NCBI GenBank assembly: GCA_964649095.1
Contig: CAZYPH010000045.1
Span: 1 to 15,907, forward strand
Length of the DNA: 15,907 bases
Origin: CAZYPH01 sp964649095
GTDB lineage: Bacteria; Bdellovibrionota; UBA1018; UBA923
Direction: 5' to 3'
In this document: positions 6,693 to 14,279 of the stretch, piece after piece
How positions within the stretch are numbered: the first letter of the stretch is position 1
How the letters are laid out: each line of letters opens with the position of its first letter
Notes under the pieces: generated by a model
What the model saw: the letters and a program-made list of their open reading frames with translations, nothing else
What the model was told of the DNA's origin: nothing
Databases searched by the model: none
Position numbers and translations under genes: made by a program

Positions 6693-8234
6693 TTACTCAC
6701 ACATTTCGTTGACGACCAAGACGATGTTCAATGGCGATTTAACGATGCCGCTTGGTTCAAACGCATACGGTAACAATGTTTCTACGTTGAACTTACGTGA
6801 CATTTTTAGCCCTTGAGCTTGGTCTTCTTTGAGGTGCGTAAATACGCGGCGTGCTAGTTCGCGCTCGGCGTCGCTATGACCACGGAGGCTGGTCTCCTCA
6901 AATTCGTCCAACCATGTTTCGCTCAAACGGAATTGAATCTCAGGTTGCACGACTTTGTCTTTCGACAGCATTTGAGCCAATTTCATGCCCAAGACCAAAG
7001 ATCCGCCACCGTTGTTGATCATGTCGATAACGATGTCTGATACGCCCACCGACTGAAATATTTGAAGTGTTGCTGCAAATGAGCTTAGTGCAGCTCTGTC
7101 TGGTACCGAGAAGCTATGTAGATAGATATAACCTACATTTTTATACATCCCGGTGCTTTGACCTGCTGCATTCATGATGGCTACTGGTTTGTAGTACGCC
7201 GGATAAACCGTAGCAGCGCTTACGATTGTAGCGTTGCTCGGTACCTCGCGTGAACGTCTTAGTAAGTCTTCGGCAGCGTTGGCAGTGGTCGGACGTGGAC
7301 CATTTGCACGAGTACCTTCCGACGCAACCGTCGAAGATTCCATCTGGGCGATTGTGTTGTCTAAGTACGACCACGTCGGACTATCGTCGATAAACTTAAA
7401 CGTATTCAAATAATTAAACTCAGGAAGGCCGCGTACAAAATTAATTAACTCGGGTAGACGGGCGCTGATACGGCCATCAGATCGGTTTAGGAAGCCCAAT
7501 TGAAAGAGTGATTGAGACACCCGATTTGCAATATTCGTAACGGAATCATCCGTGTCTTGCGGCGCTTCTCTACCCCGTGAAGCAGCAGCTTGTTCACGGT
7601 TGAATTCCATTAGATCTTTTTTGACCCAAGGAAGAACGACCGTGAGATCGGTGCCATCACGTTCGACCGTGAGGGTGGCATCGTCGCCTGTAGGCAAACC
7701 GTTCGAAAGGTTGGTACGTGTGAAGATTTTATTCATGTGAATGGTGAGGTTGCCTTCATCGTGACCAAGATCTCGAAACGATTTCATCTCGGTGTTTACG
7801 ACCTCTGGCAGGGTCACACCATTTAGTTTCTTAATTTTGTCGCCCATTTTGATGGGATAGTTCGGACTGCGTTTCGACGTTGGCAGAAGGTCGGTGACTT
7901 CTAGAACATTGCCAACACGTTTACCANNNNNNNNNNTGAATTCGCTGATGAATTGATACATCAGTTTGTAGAATTCATTGTTGTTTCTTGTTTCCGTCGC
8001 ACGCTGTAAATAATTTCGCTTTAGTTCTTCGTAGTTAAATCCAAAACGAGCCTGTTTGTATTCTAATGGCCCGTAATATTCATTGAATTGCGAATAGAGC
8101 CAGTACATGTCAGCCGTTCGGTCTTCAACCGATAACTCGCGGCGCGGAGCCGGAGCACAAGCTGTGGCAATGGCAGCCCCCAATGCTGCAACTACCGTCA
8201 AATTCGAGAACGTTTTGTCGTGTTTTCCTTTCAT
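6693..8234 (-). CDS. S41-family peptidase lipoprotein, N-terminal part (stop codon at the catalytic serine)
   Basis: About 513 codons, including an N-run. The chosen ATG (8234) has GGGGG about 8 nt upstream and opens a clean lipoprotein signal: basic residues, a hydrophobic stretch and lipobox Ala-Thr-Ala-Cys26. Next come a helical N-terminal domain, a PDZ-like domain (GDKIKKLNGV), a spacer, and the S41 core starting at VGYIYLHSF, with NNGGGSLVLGMKLA. These processing proteases cut C-terminal or unfolded segments in the periplasm or at the envelope. The frame ends at VVNEMCE followed by TAA. In S41 proteases the nucleophilic serine stands three residues before an acidic residue, and here that place is the stop, with Asp three codons later. 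A TCA-to-TAA change would explain it. The gap at 7927-7936 removes an unknown length of the N-terminal domain. Confidence 0.82.
   Translation of the reverse strand: MKGKHDKTFSNLTVVAALGAAIATACAPAPRRELSVEDRTADMYWLYSQFNEYYGPLEYKQARFGFNYEELKRNYLQRATETRNNNEFYKLMYQFISEFXXXXGKRVGNVLEVTDLLPTSKRSPNYPIKMGDKIKKLNGVTLPEVVNTEMKSFRDLGHDEGNLTIHMNKIFTRTNLSNGLPTGDDATLTVERDGTDLTVVLPWVKKDLMEFNREQAAASRGREAPQDTDDSVTNIANRVSQSLFQLGFLNRSDGRISARLPELINFVRGLPEFNYLNTFKFIDDSPTWSYLDNTIAQMESSTVASEGTRANGPRPTTANAAEDLLRRSREVPSNATIVSAATVYPAYYKPVAIMNAAGQSTGMYKNVGYIYLHSFSVPDRAALSSFAATLQIFQSVGVSDIVIDMINNGGGSLVLGMKLAQMLSKDKVVQPEIQFRLSETWLDEFEETSLRGHSDAERELARRVFTHLKEDQAQGLKMSRKFNVETLLPYAFEPSGIVKSPLNIVLVVNEMCE
7927..7936. other. Assembly gap (10 N)
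   Basis: Ten Ns inside the S41 peptidase gene, between FISEF and GKRVGNV. Ten is a common placeholder, so the true length may differ and the unbroken frame across it may be chance. The missing residues fall just before the PDZ-like domain. Confidence 0.97.
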
Positions 8235-8289
8235 GTATAATACCCCCACTATAACTTCTAAGAAAATAGGTTGCTTCACGCGACGGGTA

Positions 8290-8412
8290 TGTAAAAATTT
8301 CCCTTTTAATTTCAATATGTTATATAATGCAGCGCAGCTAATGCGATGAGTCTGGGGTGGTTTTTACATGTAGTGCGCCGTGTAAAAAAGATAGGAATTT
8401 TTGTAAAAAAGA
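8290..8412. promoter_or_regulatory. Cluster of four TGTAAAAA sites upstream of the S41 gene
   Basis: The octamer TGTAAAAA occurs at 8290-8297, 8381-8388 and 8402-8409, and inverted (TTTTTACA) at 8361-8368. The copies at 8381 and 8402 extend to an identical 11-mer, TGTAAAAAAGA, spaced exactly 21 bp (two helical turns). The inverted copy forms an 8-bp dyad with the 8381 copy over a 12-bp spacer. This lies in the 289-bp gap upstream of the S41 gene and could be an operator array. A possible minus-strand promoter TTGAAA/TTACAT (8289-8315, 15-nt spacer) overlaps the first copy. The binding protein is unknown. Confidence 0.4.
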
Positions 8413-8447
8413 AATGATTTCAGAGTGTTAAGAAGAGGTGTTTGGAG

Positions 8448-8495
8448 GGAGTTTTACCAGGGGTCAACGGCGGATGCGTTGCCTGGTAAAACTCC
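8448..8495 (-). terminator. Long hairpin downstream of aceE, without a T-tract
   Basis: A perfect 14-bp inverted repeat, GGAGTTTTACCAGG (8448-8461) with CCTGGTAAAACTCC (8482-8495), plus an inner CAACG/CGTTG pairing (8465-8469 with 8477-8481). It lies 28 bp after the aceE stop, where a terminator is expected, but neither strand shows a T-run after the stem. It may be a factor-dependent terminator, an mRNA 3'-end stabiliser or a dispersed repeat unit. Confidence 0.5.
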
Positions 8496-8523
8496 GGTTA
8501 GATTGGGTATGAAGAAAAATAGA

Positions 8524-11244
8524 TTAGTTGAGAGCCTGGCGATGAACAATAAGCTCCTCGCTAGCGCTTTCTTCTAATAAACGTTCCGCCGAATGCGCGA
8601 TCGAGTCTGCATCAAGATGGTGGTACGCGTACACAGCTTTCGGAGTGCCTGATTTCGAGTGTTTACGCACAGCTAGTGTGTCTGCAAGTGTGCCGACCAC
8701 TGAACCAATATTATCTAATAAGCCGGCTTCGCCGTCACATATAGCTAGAATTGGAATGCGGCCACCGCGCATTGACAACAATTCAGCAGATGACTGAATT
8801 GGCAACGCCGCAGCGTCGCCCCCACGTAACGACGAATTAGTGTTAATGTATATATTGCTATTTATATTTAAGTTTTTTCGGAGGTGCGTGTAGTTGTCTT
8901 GTCGGCCTAACGTTCCCAAGAGTAGGTCGGGGCTTGTGACAACCAGAATGTTTGCAAATATACCCGTTGCTAAGAGTTTCTCAGAGGCTGCAATGGCCTC
9001 GGGAGCCAAGGCTCCCATTACAGCCAAATGGACGACATTGTCGCCCGGAGCATAGCCCGGTGCGCCTTCGTGGTGCACTAGCCAATAACCGCCTTGTAAA
9101 ACGTCTTCTCGAGTGCGTGCTAAAATCTCGGCATCACTTAATCCTGTAAATCGATTTTGTTTACGTAGATTCTCAATGAACTGTTTTTGTTCAAGACCGC
9201 GCGTAACGGCTCGCAATAGAACGCCTTCTCGGTCTTTATTGTCACGGGTAAAGTGCCTGCGTACGGCATCGGCAAAAATCCAATCTAACTCGATGCTAAA
9301 TGCGGGCTCCCATGTAATGCCGTTGGGGATTTGGATGTCACTCTTCCACGAGTGCTGCGCACCTTCGGGCGAAAGGGATACACCACTCGGGGTTCCTACT
9401 AAAATAAAACCGCTTTTCCAGTATAAGTTATAAAAATATTGATCAAGAGCCCGTTTTATAAAGAAATCGTAAACCGTCATCAGCGGTAAAAATGGAATGC
9501 CCACATGGTCGAGCATTTTACCGAAGGCGCCACAACACGACATGGCATTGCCCTCTTCAATTTCGAAACGCAAGTGGCGATGATCTTCTTTTTCTAAAGG
9601 AATCAGGTTTGGCCTGCGTGAATCTTTTACGTTGTACATGGCCTCGAAGTCGTTCTCAGCCTGTGGAGCGTAAATTTTGCCATCCATGCTAGGGTTTAGG
9701 TTAGTCGACGTACCAACGTCGGGCGCCATCGTGGCAATGTGTTTCGAAGCGATAAGCCATTTGGCTTCATCGCCATTGTGCGAAGAGGCGTTGGCAATTC
9801 GAATAAGTTTTGCAGCTAGCTGCCCCCACATCCACTGCGTATTAGCCCAGGGCGAGAGTTTAAGATTGATGCCAAACTCTGTCGGAAAGCCACCTTGTTC
9901 CGTTATGATTTTGGCAACGTGGGCATAATTGCGTTCGCGCAGGCTGCGGTGTTCGGCGATTCCGTTTCTTAGTAAGGCGCCCCTGTTTGCCAAGAATTTT
10001 TTTTCTGCAGTTTTTGGGTCGTACAATGCAAACAAGTCGGTCGCCGGAATCGTTTGTTGCTCGCGCAGGCGATCCACTTCAGATTGGTCAACCATCATCG
10101 AATGGTTGCCGGTCTGCGCTTGGCAGTCTAAGCCCCAGCCTTTTATAGTGTGTGCGACAATAAGAGTTGGTTTGTTAGGGCGGCGACGAGAGGCTTCATA
10201 CGCCTCGATGAGTAGTTCAAAATCATGCCCGCCAAGGTCTGTTAAGATTTCTAAAACTTCAGAATCGCTTAAAGCACTCAGTTCTGATTTGAATTTTGGT
10301 GCAATCTCTACGAAACGCTGCCGCGTAATTTTGGCATCTTTTTTAATTAGTAGGGCTTGTAGTTCAAAATCAGAAAGGTCTTCGATGGCCTGTTTGAACG
10401 TCTCGCCGTTAGGTTTTGCAAAAAGTTTTAAGCGTTTTTTTCCGTGGCGCAATTGGTCCACAAACCAACCATTGGCTTTGCCCACGCGTTCGATACGTTC
10501 GGCATCAGTGCCCGCAATGCCCTCTTCGTTTTTTATGCGGGTGCCGTCTAGGTTTTGGCGGTTGTAGTCTACAATCCAGGTAACGTTGCCCAGCTCGCGT
10601 TCAGCAATGTCAGGCATCGCCTCGTGAAGTGAGCCCTCGCGGAATTCGGAGTCGCCGATTATCGACCAAAAGTGGGCGTTTTTTGGAACTTCAAACTTAT
10701 GATTTTCAGCAAAACGATAGGCAAGTGCCGTGTAGGCTGAAACTACAGGAGGAATTCCTACCGAACCACTCGGAAAAAAATGAAAATTATCAGGGTCCCA
10801 TGCGGCATGATAACTTTGAAACGCTGGTTTGGCTGCGGGATCTGACGGGTCAGTAAAGTGGCGCAGTTTAGTCATGACCTCTTTCGCTTCATCGGCAGTC
10901 AATTGTTCACCCGTGCGTGGGCCATGCGCGTGAAAAAAAACTTCTAACAAGTGGCCATAAGCATGATCCATAGGGCTAGCGTGTGGTTTTACGGCGATAA
11001 AGTCTTCAGGCCGTCGGACGTGAAGGTGTAGCGCTCCAAGAAGATGCGTAGAACTAGCACAAGCTGCCGGATGGCCGCCAACTTTCGGGTCGCCTTTTTC
11101 GGCGTCATCGCGGTTGTTGGCAAGGTGGATCATCTGAGTGGAGTAATATAGGGCACGTTTAGCGATTTTATTATATAAAGAAATATCTATATTATGGGTT
11201 GCAGCGCCATCTTGTGGGCGGCTATTCGATTTGTTTTTTGCCAT
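8524..11244 (-). CDS. aceE: Pyruvate dehydrogenase E1 component, homodimeric type
   Basis: 906 residues, close to the 887 of E. coli AceE. E1 uses thiamine diphosphate to decarboxylate pyruvate and acetylate the lipoyl groups of E2, feeding acetyl-CoA to the TCA cycle. The family is read from GDPKVGGH (51-58), the ThDP/Mg site GDSEFREG with Asp198, NRQNLDG with Asn228 and Gln230 (same 30-residue spacing as the E. coli Mg ligands), AHTIKGWG (364-371), TGNHSMM with His381 at the place of the active-site loop histidine, and FEIEEGNAM, where Glu564 matches the cofactor-activating glutamate. The canonical GDG is GDS here. The ATG has AAGGAGT 8 nt upstream. E2 and E3 genes are not adjacent; a membrane hydrolase gene lies 59 bp upstream. 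A divergent paralogue acting on another 2-oxoacid cannot be excluded. Confidence 0.85.
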   Translation of the reverse strand: MAKNKSNSRPQDGAATHNIDISLYNKIAKRALYYSTQMIHLANNRDDAEKGDPKVGGHPAACASSTHLLGALHLHVRRPEDFIAVKPHASPMDHAYGHLLEVFFHAHGPRTGEQLTADEAKEVMTKLRHFTDPSDPAAKPAFQSYHAAWDPDNFHFFPSGSVGIPPVVSAYTALAYRFAENHKFEVPKNAHFWSIIGDSEFREGSLHEAMPDIAERELGNVTWIVDYNRQNLDGTRIKNEEGIAGTDAERIERVGKANGWFVDQLRHGKKRLKLFAKPNGETFKQAIEDLSDFELQALLIKKDAKITRQRFVEIAPKFKSELSALSDSEVLEILTDLGGHDFELLIEAYEASRRRPNKPTLIVAHTIKGWGLDCQAQTGNHSMMVDQSEVDRLREQQTIPATDLFALYDPKTAEKKFLANRGALLRNGIAEHRSLRERNYAHVAKIITEQGGFPTEFGINLKLSPWANTQWMWGQLAAKLIRIANASSHNGDEAKWLIASKHIATMAPDVGTSTNLNPSMDGKIYAPQAENDFEAMYNVKDSRRPNLIPLEKEDHRHLRFEIEEGNAMSCCGAFGKMLDHVGIPFLPLMTVYDFFIKRALDQYFYNLYWKSGFILVGTPSGVSLSPEGAQHSWKSDIQIPNGITWEPAFSIELDWIFADAVRRHFTRDNKDREGVLLRAVTRGLEQKQFIENLRKQNRFTGLSDAEILARTREDVLQGGYWLVHHEGAPGYAPGDNVVHLAVMGALAPEAIAASEKLLATGIFANILVVTSPDLLLGTLGRQDNYTHLRKNLNINSNIYINTNSSLRGGDAAALPIQSSAELLSMRGGRIPILAICDGEAGLLDNIGSVVGTLADTLAVRKHSKSGTPKAVYAYHHLDADSIAHSAERLLEESASEELIVHRQALN

Positions 11245-11303
11245 TGTTTGGTACTCCTTTTTTTTGAGCGAATTTGCAATTTACCCGGACAAACCCAGTA
11301 CGT

Positions 11304-12728
11304 CTAATTTGTTGGCTGTTCAAAACGTCGTGAAAGGTATTTTTTTAGAGGTGTAATCCATTGAGGCAAACGCTTCAATTCTTCTGTCGTGCAAGGTGGT
11401 TCTGTGTCAAAAATGGCGATTTTAGAAAATGGTCTAAGAGATTTTTCAGGGCCATCGTCTGCGGTGTGTTTTGTCATGTTGTAAAACCGATAGTCGTAAA
11501 GGGCTAAGTGCTCGGGTGTTGCTGGATTATTGGGGCTAGATGATGCTGACGCAGCAATAGGCTTCCAAATCGGCATACGTGCAAAGTGTGTAAAGGCTCG
11601 AGCACTGCAATGTTTTTCGATCGCATCGTTTAATACTTTTAGGGGGGCTCGAAATTCATCTAACCACAGTAGTTCGGGTGTAGATGGCAAGTATTGCAGC
11701 CTTGCAAAATCACGCAAATTTACATTTGGGGCGAAACGCTTACGTACTTCTTTGAAACAATCAAATGCAGGGTACGAGGCAGAGCCCGTTACAAAACCGT
11801 AACGAAGAATGTACTCGTCGGTGTTTGCTTTATAGTGCTGCGTATAAACCTGAAAACACAGGGGGTTGGCTGGTGTTGGGCTCATAGCCACGTTGATAGT
11901 TTCTTCATCAGATTGGCGTGAGTCGTGTGCCGAAACAACGTAGTTTCGTAATGTAGTCGATTGCATCTTAAAAACCGCGATCGTGGCGATAGTTAGTACC
12001 ACCGTGGCAATAATTCTTTGGATCGGTTGTAAATAAAAATGCATGAGGCTCACAGTAACAGCCCCCAGGCTTAACGCTAGTAACGGAGCGGTGGCCACGG
12101 CACCTGAAAACACACATAGACCAAAAGCTAAAAATAAAAACGTAACCAGTAGTTTACGAAAGCCAGAGCCAGGCTTCGCATTAAAATACCACATGGGCGC
12201 AAGAGTGACCCACAGCCAGGGTTCGATTATAAATAGTGCGTCGCCGTAGTACCACTCTGACAGTATCGGCCATCGGGACATTACGCCGTATTGGTTGAGA
12301 CCATCGAATGTAAAGTGGAGCAGACATCCCAACGCGGCGTTAAAACTTATCAATGCCAAAGTCGTTGTTTTTATATTCTGCTTTCGAAGGAAAAATCGAA
12401 CAGCTAAAAAAAAGATTAGGGGAAAAATAACGCCCTGAGCAATAAGGCCCCCGATCGAGTGGGTATACCCACGGTGGTACAATAGGGCGCCGAGTTTGGG
12501 ATTGGCGGAGGGTCTGAATAAAAACTGATAAATGAAATCATGGTCGGGTAAGTTATTGGCCAATACCGCCGATAGCAGAAGGGCCTGCCGCAAATTAAAC
12601 CGTGCTGACGTGTCGCTACTTGCATAAGCCTCAGTTTCAGTTGATAGAGCGCTCTGTTTCTGTTGCGCGATACGATAGAGCGCTTCGCCCTGGGCTAAGC
12701 CAATTAGTGTGTGCGTAATATTGTCCAT
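11304..12728 (-). CDS. YdjM/DUF457-type membrane metal-dependent hydrolase
   Basis: 474 residues from the ATG at 12728-12726. The frame reaches an earlier ATG (12785), but GGAGA just upstream of 12728 and the family-typical start MDNITHTLIG select the shorter form. Conserved metal-site-like motifs are His6 in the start motif, NLPDHDF (59-65), HRGYTHS (85-91) and LHFTFDGLNQYG (137-148). About six hydrophobic segments lie between roughly 93 and 255, followed by a soluble C-terminal region of about 200 residues. The family is called inner-membrane metal-dependent hydrolase (E. coli YdjM is LexA-controlled); the substrate is unknown. It lies 59 bp before aceE on the same strand, with no terminator seen between, and diverges from the MFS gene. 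Confidence 0.82.
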   Translation of the reverse strand: MDNITHTLIGLAQGEALYRIAQQKQSALSTETEAYASSDTSARFNLRQALLLSAVLANNLPDHDFIYQFLFRPSANPKLGALLYHRGYTHSIGGLIAQGVIFPLIFFLAVRFFLRKQNIKTTTLALISFNAALGCLLHFTFDGLNQYGVMSRWPILSEWYYGDALFIIEPWLWVTLAPMWYFNAKPGSGFRKLLVTFLFLAFGLCVFSGAVATAPLLALSLGAVTVSLMHFYLQPIQRIIATVVLTIATIAVFKMQSTTLRNYVVSAHDSRQSDEETINVAMSPTPANPLCFQVYTQHYKANTDEYILRYGFVTGSASYPAFDCFKEVRKRFAPNVNLRDFARLQYLPSTPELLWLDEFRAPLKVLNDAIEKHCSARAFTHFARMPIWKPIAASASSSPNNPATPEHLALYDYRFYNMTKHTADDGPEKSLRPFSKIAIFDTEPPCTTEELKRLPQWITPLKKYLSRRFEQPTN

Positions 12729-12810
12729 GATTCTCCTACTGTAATTCGTTGCGGTGCGATTTAAAAGAATCAATGTTTTAGGCAACTAGTCGCGCGCTGT
12801 GCGTTAGTGT

Positions 12811-12840
12811 TTGAAAAACTTGCTGACCAAACTGAAGAAT
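12811..12840 (+). promoter_or_regulatory. Weak candidate promoter for the MFS gene
   Basis: TTGAAA (12811-12816), an 18-nt spacer and AAGAAT (12835-12840) in the 163-bp divergent gap between the YdjM-type gene and the MFS gene. The -10 match is poor; nothing else in the gap stands out. Confidence 0.2.
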
Positions 12841-12891
12841 ACCCCTAAAATCGAAAAGCGGTACTAACTCTCCTCTTTTTCTGGTGTCTTC

Positions 12892-14169
12892 ATGGCAACA
12901 TTGGCCTTTCATTTTCAGAACAGTGGTAAAACATTACGTAAGCGTTTCGGAGCGCTTTCGGTGCGAAATTACAGGCACTATTTTTACGCGCAATCGATTT
13001 CGTTGACAGGTACCAATTTACAGCAATTGGCGATTTCATGGTTGATGTATTCGCTGACGCGCTCGTCAACTTGGGTGGGCTGGTTAGGTGTGGCGACTAT
13101 GGTGCCGGCATTTTTTCTGTCACCGCTTGGTGGGTATTATGCGGATAAGTTGGAACGCAAAAAACTCCTGATCGCTGCTGAAATTGCTTGTGCACTTCAG
13201 GCTATGGTTCTCTTTATTTTGGTGCGCAATAATTGGATTCAGGCCTGGCACGTGATTTTGGCTGGAGTATTTAATAGTTGTATTCTTGCCTTCGAAATGG
13301 GCGCAAGGCATGCCTTTTCGAAAGACCTAGTTGGGCAGCAGTATATTGCCTCGGCGGTGTCGATTAACACCATGACGTTTAATTTATCGCGCATCATTGG
13401 GCCACTTGTCGGAGCGGCCACGATCGCCGCAGTTGGCCTTGAAAACTGTTTTTTGATCAATAGTTTGAGTTATTCGGTGGTGTTGTTTGTGTTGATCACT
13501 ATGCGACTGCCCAAAAAGGCAATTGCAAAGGTGGAAGCAGATTCTATCAAAGTTATTACCTCTGAAATTATATTAGGATTTAAATATATTTTGAATGATA
13601 TATTTTTGATTCGATGTTTTGCCGCAGCATCGATTGGCTCAATTTTTGGTTGGGCTATTCCGGTAATATTTCCGCAATTGGTCGTCGATGTCTTGCATGC
13701 CGGCCCTAGTATGGTGGCTTATCTTACGGGGGCAATGAGTTTGGGTGCCATTTTGGGTTCGTTAACGATCGTGCGTGATCGCTCTAAAATCGAAATTGAA
13801 CGCATACTGCTACAATTGATGGCTTTAAGTGCTGTGGCACTAATTGTTTTGGGTTTTAGTAAGTCTATCGTCAGTGCCTTGGTATTGTTGGCGATCTTTG
13901 GATTTTGCTTGATTACAATTTTTCCGATTGTGAACACAGCTATTCAAACGTTTTGTGACGATCGCATGCGTGGCCGTGTGCTTGGAAATTACATGATGGT
14001 GTTTACGGGCTCAGCACCACTTGGCGGACTTATTATCGGCAAATTAGGTGATCTCTACGGACCTCTAGCCGCGCTTCGTTGGTTTGGTTTGCTGATGGTG
14101 TTGATTGTATTCGTAGCGTTCGTATTTTCGCGGGGGCGTCTGCGTTCGATGCCGCAGCAACCACTCTAA
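12892..14169 (+). CDS. MFS transporter (EntS/MFS_3-like exporter)
   Basis: 425 residues, hydrophobic throughout, consistent with the 12-helix major facilitator fold. The start region FGALSVRNYRHYF, then QSISLTGTNLQQLAISWLMY, is typical of the EntS/MFS_3 group. The loop 2-3 motif A is GGYYADKLERKK (80-91), and its C-terminal counterpart is DDRMRGRVLGNY (356-367). Related proteins export siderophores or drugs by proton antiport across the inner membrane; the substrate here is open. The ATG at 12892 has no strong ribosome site. No siderophore-synthesis gene is in the window. It is followed 110 bp later by the acyl-CoA dehydrogenase gene on the same strand. Confidence 0.9.
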   Translation: MATLAFHFQNSGKTLRKRFGALSVRNYRHYFYAQSISLTGTNLQQLAISWLMYSLTRSSTWVGWLGVATMVPAFFLSPLGGYYADKLERKKLLIAAEIACALQAMVLFILVRNNWIQAWHVILAGVFNSCILAFEMGARHAFSKDLVGQQYIASAVSINTMTFNLSRIIGPLVGAATIAAVGLENCFLINSLSYSVVLFVLITMRLPKKAIAKVEADSIKVITSEIILGFKYILNDIFLIRCFAAASIGSIFGWAIPVIFPQLVVDVLHAGPSMVAYLTGAMSLGAILGSLTIVRDRSKIEIERILLQLMALSAVALIVLGFSKSIVSALVLLAIFGFCLITIFPIVNTAIQTFCDDRMRGRVLGNYMMVFTGSAPLGGLIIGKLGDLYGPLAALRWFGLLMVLIVFVAFVFSRGRLRSMPQQPL

Positions 14170-14189
14170 ATTTTACTCCGTTGCGGCCG

Positions 14190-14217
14190 TTGTCAAATTA
14201 CGTGACCAATGTGACAA
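14190..14217. promoter_or_regulatory. 28-bp dyad upstream of the acyl-CoA dehydrogenase gene
   Basis: TTGTCA-A-ATT, eight bases, then AAT-G-TGACAA: two 10-base half-sites that pair at nine of ten positions. It sits in the 110-bp gap between the MFS gene and the acyl-CoA dehydrogenase gene, 62 bp before the latter's ATG. There is no T-run, so an operator (for instance of a TetR-type fatty-acid regulator) fits better than a terminator. The regulator is not in the window. Confidence 0.35.
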
Positions 14218-14279
14218 TCGAGAGCGAATTCGTCTTTGTTATAGTTTCTACTTAACCCACCCTTCCGGAGGAGATCTTC

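Noticed and set aside
6693..6695. TAA as a reassigned sense codon for serine
   Set aside because: TAA ends grxD, bolA, cyaY, the DTW gene and aceE at family-typical lengths, so general reassignment is not tenable.
8323..8328. Perfect TATAAT on the plus strand
   Set aside because: It lies in AT-rich DNA with no suitable -35 and no plus-strand gene downstream; only aceE antisense follows.
9929..10567. Plus-strand open frame of 212 codons inside aceE
   Set aside because: Arg/Ser-rich, low-complexity shadow of the well-supported E1 frame, with no recognisable domain or ribosome site.
14240..14245. TATAGT as -10 of the acyl-CoA dehydrogenase gene
   Set aside because: At a 17-nt spacing the -35 is ATCGAG, and the better GTGACA is 23 nt away, so the promoter is not supported.
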